This document shows, piece after piece, positions 1-5,789 of a DNA stretch of 6,832 bases (position 1 is the first letter of the stretch; each line of letters begins with the position of its first letter). The stretch covers positions 1 through 6,832 of the forward strand of contig SBBU01000186.1 of the NCBI GenBank assembly GCA_005239585.1, read 5' to 3'. Position numbers and translations under genes: made by a program. The notes below the pieces were generated by a model, which did no database searches, was not told the origin of the DNA, and saw only the letters and a program-made list of their open reading frames with translations. The stretch comes from Planctomycetaceae bacterium. GTDB taxonomy: Bacteria; Planctomycetota; MHYJ01; SBBU01.

Positions 1-74
1 CAAAAAGACTTTTCTGAATGGTGTAAAACCTTAATAAGACAGCGCTTCCTTCGCAGGCACCATTGCTTATTGCG

Positions 75-1670
75 CTAGCCTTCGGCGGGGAGTTTGCGCA
101 GATCATCAGGGATCTCTATCTTATCGCCGGGCTTGATGTCGTTCTCTTTGAACCATCCTTGGTTCATTTCGAGCGCGAACTGGAAATAGTCCCGTGGAGG
201 TCTTGGTGTCTCGTCTTTGGGTTTCATATCAAGTATGTCTAATATAGTCCCGTCAGGTTTGATGTATGCTATGGACAATGGTATGAGAGTGTTTTTCATA
301 TAAAAACCAATCTTCTGCCATCCCGAGAAGAGGAAGATCATGCCATTATCTTTGGACATCTTGGTCCTGTGCATCAGGCCCCTGTTTCGGGCCTCTGCTG
401 TGTAGACAACCTCGACAAAGGCCTTTTTGCCTTTCACTGTTAGGAGAGGCATCTCCTGAATCCTGATCTCGCTGAACTCGTCTGGAAACTGCAGATCATC
501 CCCGATCTTAATGCCGAGTTTCTTTGCCGCTCCCGCAGTGACAAGCAGTGCGTATCTTGCCTCTTTGGCGCTTGTGATCCCTGCTTCATCTGTTATGTAC
601 CACGCGGTTCGCCTCTTGAGTTCCTTAACATCTACGATCTTTGAACTCTTGTCTAGAAAAAGAACGTCCATGTCTACTTTTGGTCCAAAGTAATGTAGAT
701 ATCTATCATGTGCATAACAAATCAAGTAACCGCAGCCTTCTGGTATCTGATCTGTCTTTTCAAAGATCTGCCGCCGATCCAACTCTTTTGCGATTACGTA
801 AAGATCAAAGCTCTTTTCACTGATCTTTGCAGTCAAGTATTTTATGTCTGCGAGGCCTTGGATTACTTCTGGGATTGCAGCTTTATCACCCACCTTGATG
901 CCGTTTTTCTTGAACCATCCATTGTTCATCATCAATGCAATTTGGACTGGATGACTGGATGCGTGTGAATCATTTGTCTGAGCTTTCATGTCTATAATGT
1001 CGCATAGAGTGCCGTCTGGTTTTATATATGCAGTTGAAACGTCTATCGGCGTGTTTTTTGTCGATAAAGTGAGTTTTTCTGGCTCGGCGTATAGGAACAG
1101 CATTCCATCATTCTCTGATAGGTTTGTCCTGTGCATCAGACCCCTACTTCTTGAGCGGTTTGTGTATGCAATCTCGACATGTATTTTTTTGCTTTTGATT
1201 GAGATAGATGGCATTTCCTGAATTCTTAGGCTTTTTAACTGGTCTGTTTGCGTTATCTTGTCGCCGATTTTAGCGCCCAGCTTATCGGTCTGCCCCGATT
1301 TAATTAGGAGGGCATACCTTGCCTCTTTCGAGCTCGTTACACCTTCTTCATCTCTGATATCGTTCCCAGTGAATTTCTTGACCTGTTTGGTGTCAACTAT
1401 TGTCCAGTCTGATCCTAGAAATATGACATCGAGGTCGACCTTGGATCCGAAAAAGTGAATATACCTGTCATGGTCATAACAAACCAGCGTCCCTCGGCCT
1501 TCAGTCAGGTTGCCTAACTTGGCCAAAACTTGGTGCCGGTCCGCCTCTGTAGTTATCACGCTTAATTCAAGGATTGAATTGCCTATCTTGACTTTGAAGG
1601 TCTGTTGGGTGGGGGATAGTGCAGTGGTTAAAAGCGCTACTATCAAAACCTTCTTCAGCGACTGGTGCAT
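75..1670 (-). CDS. Exported protein with four DUF192-type modules (A-B-A-B tandem duplication)
   Basis: The 531-residue product starts with a Sec-type signal peptide: KK at 6-7, then a hydrophobic run at about 8-19. Two modules match the DUF192 (COG1430) pattern: B1 at about 155-268 and B2 at about 407-521. Both have RGLMHR (176-181 and 430-435), GM(L/I)FL, a KNTxI/KNTLIPL stretch, YIKPDGT, and a terminal NxGWFKxNxIKxGDK. Each is preceded by a diverged copy, A1 (about 25-150) and A2 (about 278-400). The A copies keep the ...EARYALL...LGxKIGD ending but lack RGLM and instead carry CYxHDRYxHxFG. Equivalent residues are always 254 apart. DUF192 has no established biochemical role, and single-domain proteins are the usual form, so the length is unusual. 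An in-frame stop lies two codons before the ATG, which fixes the upstream limit. No Shine-Dalgarno site is visible. The gene is divergent from the lipoprotein gene at 1781. Family assignment is secure; function is unknown. Confidence 0.9.
   Translation of the reverse strand: MHQSLKKVLIVALLTTALSPTQQTFKVKIGNSILELSVITTEADRHQVLAKLGNLTEGRGTLVCYDHDRYIHFFGSKVDLDVIFLGSDWTIVDTKQVKKFTGNDIRDEEGVTSSKEARYALLIKSGQTDKLGAKIGDKITQTDQLKSLRIQEMPSISIKSKKIHVEIAYTNRSRSRGLMHRTNLSENDGMLFLYAEPEKLTLSTKNTPIDVSTAYIKPDGTLCDIIDMKAQTNDSHASSHPVQIALMMNNGWFKKNGIKVGDKAAIPEVIQGLADIKYLTAKISEKSFDLYVIAKELDRRQIFEKTDQIPEGCGYLICYAHDRYLHYFGPKVDMDVLFLDKSSKIVDVKELKRRTAWYITDEAGITSAKEARYALLVTAGAAKKLGIKIGDDLQFPDEFSEIRIQEMPLLTVKGKKAFVEVVYTAEARNRGLMHRTKMSKDNGMIFLFSGWQKIGFYMKNTLIPLSIAYIKPDGTILDILDMKPKDETPRPPRDYFQFALEMNQGWFKENDIKPGDKIEIPDDLRKLPAEG
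78..839 (-). repeat. Tandem gene-internal duplication, copy 2 (modules A2+B2)
   Basis: This is the second 762-bp unit, encoding residues 278-531. Its B module is closer to the canonical DUF192 sequence, keeping FYMKNTLIPLSIAYI where copy 1 has the altered LSTKNTPIDVSTAYI. Copy 2 may therefore be nearer the ancestral form. The exact repeat borders are set only by protein alignment. Confidence 0.8.
840..1601 (-). repeat. Tandem gene-internal duplication, copy 1 (modules A1+B1)
   Basis: This copy encodes residues 24-277 of the DUF192 protein and aligns without offset change to residues 278-531. Landmarks such as HDRY (67-70 against 321-324), RIQEMP (149-154 against 403-408) and RGLMHR (176-181 against 430-435) all differ by exactly 254. 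DNA similarity is still visible, for example around GTCCTGTGCATCAG near 1128 and near 365, so the duplication is not ancient relative to its sequence drift. Confidence 0.85.
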
Positions 1671-1726
1671 AATTTAAATGACGTTGATGACTAGGATTAT
1701 CCTTGATGCGAACCGATTCAAAGTAG

Positions 1727-1755
1727 TTGATAAGGGAAAACAAAAGGATTAGATT
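1727..1755 (+). promoter_or_regulatory. Probable sigma70-type promoter of the EB_dh/LamG lipoprotein gene
   Basis: TTGATA at 1727-1732 (5 of 6 matches to TTGACA) is followed after 17 bp by TAGATT at 1750-1755 (4 of 6 matches to TATAAT). This predicts a transcript start near 1762, leaving a short leader that contains the Shine-Dalgarno site at 1768. It also argues against the in-frame ATG at 1727 being the translation start, since that ATG would lie in the -35 region. The call rests on consensus matching by eye. Confidence 0.45.
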
Positions 1756-1767
1756 ATGTACAACTTT

Positions 1768-1773
1768 GGAGGG
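1768..1773 (+). promoter_or_regulatory. Shine-Dalgarno site selecting the start at 1781
   Basis: GGAGGG lies 7 nt before ATG 1781. It is the only strong Shine-Dalgarno site in the window. It identifies ATG 1781, followed by NKKA, as the start, rather than the ATG 54 bp upstream. Confidence 0.8.
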
Positions 1774-1780
1774 AAGAGCC

Positions 1781-3442
1781 ATGAACAAAAAAGCTATTTC
1801 TCCCGCCTCCGCAGGAAGCCACGACTGTAAAGGCGTGGAGGAATGCGAATCGTTCCCTGCTTCGGCGGATGTCGCCTCACCGAAGGCGAACCTCGCTCGC
1901 AAAGCGAGCGGGCAGGCACGGCTGTCAAGCCGTGGGGCTCCACTTTTTGCTGTGTTAGGCTTTTTCATAGCATTGGATTCGTGCACGACGACTGGTCACA
2001 TGGATTCGAATCGGCTCGTTAGTATTAATTCACCCAGACTTGTCTCAATATTTGTGGATAAGAGCCCAACGATAGACGGGAATGCAGACGATGGGGCTTG
2101 GCGGGCGGCAATCCCATTGGAGCTTTCTGCAAGCAGGGTCATCGAGCCAAACATTGGCGTTTCAACTCATGTGCAAATCAGCTCTGTTTATACCGACACT
2201 AGTCTCTTCTTTCTTGTCAGGTGGGATGATCCGACTGAGGATGCATCTCACAAGTCGTGGATCTGGAACAAAAAGTCCAAGGCGTATGAAGAAGGTCAAG
2301 ATAGGGAGGACATGTTTGCGATTGCGTTTGAGTTTATTGGTACTTTTACGGGAGATATGCTTTCTGGTGAAGAGGGTATCTGGGACGTATGGCACTGGAA
2401 GGCTGCCCGCACAAATCCACAGGGCTATGCAATGGACAAGACGCATGTTTATTCCAAGACAAAACCAGAACGAAAGGCCAATTCATACAAGGCAAAAAAT
2501 GGGCTTGATATCTGGATCGAGCGTCCAGAGGATAAAGGCGATTCAGTCGAGAAGAAACAAAAACCCCCTGAAACACACCAAGGTGATAAAATCCCACAAT
2601 ATGTTGCGGGAACTCCTTCAGCGAGTGCGGCAGATGTAAAAGCCAAGGCAAAAAGGGCAAATGGTAAATGGACACTGGAGATGGAGAGGGCGCTAAATAC
2701 TGAAAATCCAGATGATGTTACTTTTGACCCTAGATTAAGTTACAGAATGGCTATTGCGCCGTTTGATAAGACTGGCCATATGGATAAGGCCTCTGGAATT
2801 ATATTGCTTAGCTTTGGGAAGGTTAACTATGAAAATGATTTTGAGAAATATCAGTTCGGGGAGGTGCAAACAGGTTTTAGTCCAAATGTGACCGGCAAGG
2901 GGTCTGAACCACTTTGGACGATAATTGAGGATCAAAAGGCCTCATCGGGCAAAAAAGTCCTTGCTCAGGTCAGCGCGGATAAAACAAGCTATCGCTTTCC
3001 GATCTGCATTGATGAGACCGATATCGTAAAGGATGTAGATATATCTGTGAGATTCAAACCTCTTGCCGGGGATGTTGATCGCTCTGGCGGAATAATCTGG
3101 CGTTATAAAGATAAAGACAACTACTATGTTGTTCGTGCCAATGCAATAGAGGGAAATGTTGTGCTCTACAAGTTCGAAAAAGGAAAGAGAAGTCACATCC
3201 CGCAGTTTGGTGAAGGGATGGCTTATGGGAAAAATGTTGATATTCCGACGGGTGAGTGGAGTACGTTGCGGGTCATCGTAATCGGCAATCTATTTCAGGT
3301 CTACTTGAATGGTGAAAAGCTCTTTTCGGTCGTGGATGATACTTTTAAGGAGGCTGGTAAGATAGGGCTATGGACAAAGGCAGACAGTCAGACCTATTTT
3401 GACGACCTCAGGGTTGTAATTATAGGCCCTGTGAAGAGATAA
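1781..3442 (+). CDS. Lipoprotein with EB_dh-like domain and C-terminal LamG/DUF1080-like domain
   Basis: The 553-residue product starts at ATG 1781 behind GGAGGG. MNKKA is followed by about 48 inserted residues (6-53), then a hydrophobic core (LFAVLGFFIAL) and a lipobox-like LDSC with Cys68, then TTTG. Residues about 85-346 resemble the EB_dh/CBM9-like fold of ethylbenzene dehydrogenase gamma subunits: IDGNADDGAW near 97-106, WHWKAARTNPQGY at 204-216, and GKWTLEMERAL. In the known enzyme this domain binds haem b, but no haem ligand can be assigned here. Residues about 376-553 match the LamG/3-keto-disaccharide-hydrolase-like type, with VSVRF-like, GGIIWRYKDKDNYYVVRAN, VYLNGEKLF and GLWTKADS landmarks; such folds often bind sugars. 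A periplasmic or surface binding role is inferred. No molybdoenzyme subunits or cytochromes adjoin it. It converges on the propeller gene, leaving 22 bp between the stops. Confidence 0.85.
   Translation: MNKKAISPASAGSHDCKGVEECESFPASADVASPKANLARKASGQARLSSRGAPLFAVLGFFIALDSCTTTGHMDSNRLVSINSPRLVSIFVDKSPTIDGNADDGAWRAAIPLELSASRVIEPNIGVSTHVQISSVYTDTSLFFLVRWDDPTEDASHKSWIWNKKSKAYEEGQDREDMFAIAFEFIGTFTGDMLSGEEGIWDVWHWKAARTNPQGYAMDKTHVYSKTKPERKANSYKAKNGLDIWIERPEDKGDSVEKKQKPPETHQGDKIPQYVAGTPSASAADVKAKAKRANGKWTLEMERALNTENPDDVTFDPRLSYRMAIAPFDKTGHMDKASGIILLSFGKVNYENDFEKYQFGEVQTGFSPNVTGKGSEPLWTIIEDQKASSGKKVLAQVSADKTSYRFPICIDETDIVKDVDISVRFKPLAGDVDRSGGIIWRYKDKDNYYVVRANAIEGNVVLYKFEKGKRSHIPQFGEGMAYGKNVDIPTGEWSTLRVIVIGNLFQVYLNGEKLFSVVDDTFKEAGKIGLWTKADSQTYFDDLRVVIIGPVKR
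1796..1939 (+). repeat. In-frame, hairpin-rich palindromic element inserted in a signal peptide
   Basis: About 144 bp (48 codons, edges approximate) lies between the MNKKA n-region and the PLFAVLG h-region of the lipoprotein. Hand counting gives 92 G/C in 140 bases (1801-1940, about 66%), against 40-48% in two sampled 60-base lines of the same gene. It holds four inverted repeats: CCACG 1819-1823 with CGTGG 1834-1838; CTTCGG 1860-1865 with CCGAAG 1880-1885; CGCTCGC 1894-1900, loop AAA, GCGAGCG 1904-1910; and CACGGCT 1917-1923, loop GTCA, AGCCGTG 1928-1934. It contains no stop in the host frame, and excising it would place the lipobox Cys near residue 20. There is no transposase and no clear target duplication. 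The interpretation as a dispersed palindromic repeat is inference. Confidence 0.7.
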
Positions 3443-3464
3443 TAGTTTGTTGGACAAATCTATC

Positions 3465-4559
3465 CTAGTCTTTCTTCTTGCGTATAGGCAATTTTGAAGG
3501 GCCCCATGATGGGTAAAATCCCCCGATTAGTTTTTTTGGGTCCTTGCCATCTGTGCTCATTATGTAAATTTGCCCGTCTGTCTCTACAAGTCTCCAGTTA
3601 TCTCCTTGATTTGAGGACATAAATGCAATCTTGTTGCCGTCGCCGCTGAATGTTGGAGAATGATAACTTTCATCCCCCTCGGTTATTTTTTTCAAGTTCT
3701 TTCCGTCTAAATCAACGGAACATATTCTCCATTTGTCATCTTCAGTTCTTGAGGCAAAGGCTATCCGTTTTCCATCAGGACTGAATACAGGAGAGCGTTC
3801 CTCCCCGCCGCTTGAGATTAATTGCTTTTGATTCTTTCCATCGACATCCATTATATAGAGTCTCCATTTGCCGGTTCGTTTAGAGACAAATGCAATCTTT
3901 TTACCGTCAGGACTGAACGTTGGCAGAGAGTCATCGTTATCATCTTCCGAAAGCTTTTGTTCATTCGTACCATCGGAATCAATAATATAAATGGAACTCT
4001 TGGTGGCATAGCGCTCGAATAGAATCTTTTTCCCATCAGGGCTGAACTTTGGAAAAAGGTCACTTGCGTTTCCTGTTGTAAGCTGTTTTTTATCCTTGCC
4101 ATCATAATTCATTATAAAAATTTTAATCGGGCCCTCTTTTGCAGATGCAAAGAGTATCTTTTGGCCGTCAGGGGACCAAGATGGTGTATAGTTGTTCTGA
4201 CCTTCGGTTAATTGCTTTTCTCCGGATCCGTCCGATCTTATAATCCAGATATTGTGATCCTTTCCCCTGTAAATGAGACTGCCGTGCTTTTTGTCTTCGT
4301 ATATCTCTAGTGCAATCTCGCAGCGAAACTTGACTTCCGCACTCGAATTCTTTGCCTTGGCTCGTACAAAATTTGCCTTGGCATCGTTATCAAGGAAAAC
4401 CTCCATCTCCTTTTGAGCAGCTTCGCGCGTGGGAGGATCATCGTCATCCAACCTCTGAAGAATATTTTCCAGCTTCTTCCTTGTGGCATCATCAAGTTCC
4501 TGAACCTGTGGACACATATATGCCGAAATAATAACAATCCAAAGCGCTCTGATTTCCAT
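3465..4559 (-). CDS. Exported TolB/PD40-type six-bladed beta-propeller with N-terminal HEAT-like segment
   Basis: The 364-residue product starts with a hydrophobic leader (about 5-18, ALWIVIISAY), so export is likely; MCPQ does not fit a lipobox. Residues about 22-90 are helical and highly charged, with LDDDDPPTREAAQKEME resembling the HEAT-like segments common in planctomycete proteins. From about 93 onward are PD40 repeats: SPDG at 129, 173, 216 and 260, SGDG at 305, and a closing YPSWGPS at 350-355, with DG turns (DGS, DGK or DGT) between. The spacing of 43-45 residues gives six blades, as in TolB, with the first and last strands probably closing the ring. The fifth blade has a short insertion around NWRLVETDGQ. 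It is not tolB itself: no TolB N-terminal domain or tol-pal neighbours are present. A role in periplasmic protein or ligand binding is inferred. Start 4559 lies just past a minus-strand TATAAT. Confidence 0.85.
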   Translation of the reverse strand: MEIRALWIVIISAYMCPQVQELDDATRKKLENILQRLDDDDPPTREAAQKEMEVFLDNDAKANFVRAKAKNSSAEVKFRCEIALEIYEDKKHGSLIYRGKDHNIWIIRSDGSGEKQLTEGQNNYTPSWSPDGQKILFASAKEGPIKIFIMNYDGKDKKQLTTGNASDLFPKFSPDGKKILFERYATKSSIYIIDSDGTNEQKLSEDDNDDSLPTFSPDGKKIAFVSKRTGKWRLYIMDVDGKNQKQLISSGGEERSPVFSPDGKRIAFASRTEDDKWRICSVDLDGKNLKKITEGDESYHSPTFSGDGNKIAFMSSNQGDNWRLVETDGQIYIMSTDGKDPKKLIGGFYPSWGPSKLPIRKKKD

Positions 4560-4568
4560 CCCTTATAT

Positions 4569-4574
4569 ATTATA
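4569..4574 (-). promoter_or_regulatory. Candidate -10 box of the propeller gene (possibly leaderless)
   Basis: On the minus strand, 4574-4569 reads TATAAT, a perfect -10 hexamer, ending 9 nt before the ATG at 4559. A start about 7 nt downstream would fall near 4562, leaving almost no leader. The AAGGG directly abutting the ATG is too close to serve as a normal Shine-Dalgarno site. The best -35 candidate, TTGAAA (4600-4595), has an overlong 20-bp spacer, which weakens the call. Confidence 0.35.
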
Positions 4575-4605
4575 CGTCGTGAAGACCTGATTTGTTTCAA
4601 GGGCA

Positions 4606-4634
4606 TTGCCTTTATTTACGACTTGATCTATAAT
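4606..4634 (+). promoter_or_regulatory. Probable promoter of the ctpA-tsaD operon (possibly leaderless)
   Basis: TTGCCT at 4606-4611 (4 of 6) and a perfect TATAAT at 4629-4634 are separated by 17 bp. Transcription would start near 4641, about 3 nt before the TTG at 4644. If it is used, in-frame codons upstream of 4641 cannot be the start of ctpA. No Shine-Dalgarno site precedes 4644. Confidence 0.5.
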
Positions 4635-4643
4635 TTTCGCACC

Positions 4644-5789
4644 TTGAATTTAAAAAGACTATATGTGCCGTTGCTGGTCATTCTTGCAAGTGTAGGAGGT
4701 TTCTTTGTTGGATATTACCTCGCATACGATCCTCAGCATGTCAAACTGGACGAAATAAAGGATCTCATAAGATCAAGTTATTGGAAAGGTGTGGACACAA
4801 AAATCTTGGAAGAGGGCTCAATAGAGGGTATGTTGTCGAAACTTGACCAGTATTGTCAATATTTCACACAAGGCGAGTGGAAGGAGTATCAAATAGAACT
4901 CAAGGGTGAATACGTAGGGGTTGGCATTGAGGTCTCCTTAGATAGTGAAGGTTTTCTTAATGTTGTGAGTCCTATCGAGGATACACCAGCATTCAGGTCA
5001 AACATTTTAACAGACGACAAGATCATTGCGATTGATGGTGTTGAGATCAAGGGGATAACACTCGAACAGGCAATAAGCAAGATACGTGGCAAACCGGGTA
5101 CTAAAGTCAGATTGAGAATAGTACGGGCTAGGAACAAACCCTTCGATGTGGAGCTTACCAGGGAAGTTATAAAGAGAAATTCAGTAAAACACAGGATTCT
5201 CGAGGACGGTGTAGGATATATCAAGATTTCGCAGTTTAATGAACAGGTCGTCGTAGAGTTTGACAAGGCTGTAGATGATCTCTTAAAACTTGGGATGAAG
5301 AAAATGGTCCTTGATCTTAGATTTAACCCCGGTGGTATGCTTACGGAGTGTGTCCAGTTGACGGATAGGTTTATTAAAGATGGCAAGATTGTTGTCATCC
5401 AGTCTCGGCACGACTCGTATGAGGAAAAGGCAAAAAAGGGCGACAAGGCTGAGGATATTCCTGTTGTGGTACTAATCAACAAGGGTTCTGCGAGCGCGTC
5501 TGAGATATTGGCTGGGGCGATCAAGGATCACAAGCGCGGTTTGCTGGTCGGCGAACGCACCTATGGCAAGGGCACAGTCCAAACGTTTTTCTCTATGGGT
5601 GATGGTTCTCGTCTCAAGTTGACAACTGGACACTATCTGACGCCTCTGGGCAAAAGGATCGAAAGGGGAAAGGGCATCGATCCAGATCATGTGGTTGAGT
5701 TGACAGAAGAAGAGGCTCTTAAGATTAGAGGGTCTACAAATCCGGAAGATGACAAACAATTTAAGAAGGCCTTGGATCTTCTAAAATGA
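4644..5789 (+). CDS. ctpA: CtpA-type carboxy-terminal processing protease (S41) with PDZ domain
   Basis: This is a periplasmic serine protease of the S41A family, which trims C-termini of envelope proteins. From TTG 4644 it has 381 residues, a normal length. The domains in order are: a basic n-region plus hydrophobic segment (NLKRLYVPLLVILASVGGFF, uncleaved anchor or signal); an N-terminal helical segment with IEGMLSKLDQY, typical of the family; a PDZ domain at about 90-172 (YVGVGIEV to ELTREV); and the S41 domain at about 180-350. The catalytic Ser284 (GSASASE, middle Ser), Lys309 (YGKGTVQ) and Gln313 show the Ser-Lys+25, Gln+29 spacing of the CtpB triad. The open frame continues upstream to 4413, but that part overlaps the opposite propeller gene and lacks family similarity. 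TTG 4644 was chosen because it gives a proper leader and lies just past TATAAT; GTG 4665 would cut into the hydrophobic segment. The stop overlaps tsaD by 4 bp. Function is secure; the start is moderate. Confidence 0.9.
   Translation: MNLKRLYVPLLVILASVGGFFVGYYLAYDPQHVKLDEIKDLIRSSYWKGVDTKILEEGSIEGMLSKLDQYCQYFTQGEWKEYQIELKGEYVGVGIEVSLDSEGFLNVVSPIEDTPAFRSNILTDDKIIAIDGVEIKGITLEQAISKIRGKPGTKVRLRIVRARNKPFDVELTREVIKRNSVKHRILEDGVGYIKISQFNEQVVVEFDKAVDDLLKLGMKKMVLDLRFNPGGMLTECVQLTDRFIKDGKIVVIQSRHDSYEEKAKKGDKAEDIPVVVLINKGSASASEILAGAIKDHKRGLLVGERTYGKGTVQTFFSMGDGSRLKLTTGHYLTPLGKRIERGKGIDPDHVVELTEEEALKIRGSTNPEDDKQFKKALDLLK

Noticed and set aside
1..78. Possible tail of a plus-strand gene ending at TAG 76-78 and sharing a CTAG with the DUF192 stop; another frame ends at TAA 32-34
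   Set aside because: Two frames could equally be gene ends, and the 25-residue tail (QKDFSEWCKTLIRQ...) has no recognisable family signal. The true neighbour lies outside the window.
1727..1780. ATG 1727 as start of the lipoprotein gene
   Set aside because: There is no Shine-Dalgarno site, it overlaps a likely -35 box, and a strong GGAGGG sits 7 nt before ATG 1781.
1671..1780. Minus-strand GATAAT (1701-1696) as the promoter of the DUF192 gene
   Set aside because: The -10 box is plausible, but no acceptable -35 lies 16-18 bp upstream, so it was not listed.
1567..1986. Minus-strand open frame of 139 codons across the intergenic region and the palindromic element
   Set aside because: It overlaps gene 1, the gene 2 promoter and the inserted element. 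It has no ribosome site and no recognisable domain, and its openness follows from the GC-rich element reading through on both strands.
2082..2675. Several open frames in other frames and on the opposite strand within the EB_dh region
   Set aside because: They are shadows of the lipoprotein gene, rich in Arg/Ser or Leu/Pro, without start signals or recognisable motifs.
3443..3464. TTTGT-TGG-ACAAA hairpin between convergent stops as a terminator
   Set aside because: The stem is only 5 bp, AT-rich, and not followed by a T-run on either strand, so it is too weak to call.
4413..4643. Upstream extension of the ctpA reading frame to ATG 4413
   Set aside because: It lies opposite the 5' end of the propeller gene, has no leader-like or CtpA-like sequence, and is upstream of the best promoter. 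The hydrophobic N-terminal segment typical of CtpA begins only after 4644.
4889..5524. Long minus-strand open frame inside ctpA (211 codons)
   Set aside because: It is fully antisense to a well-supported CtpA reading frame, with Ser-rich low-complexity translation and no domain.
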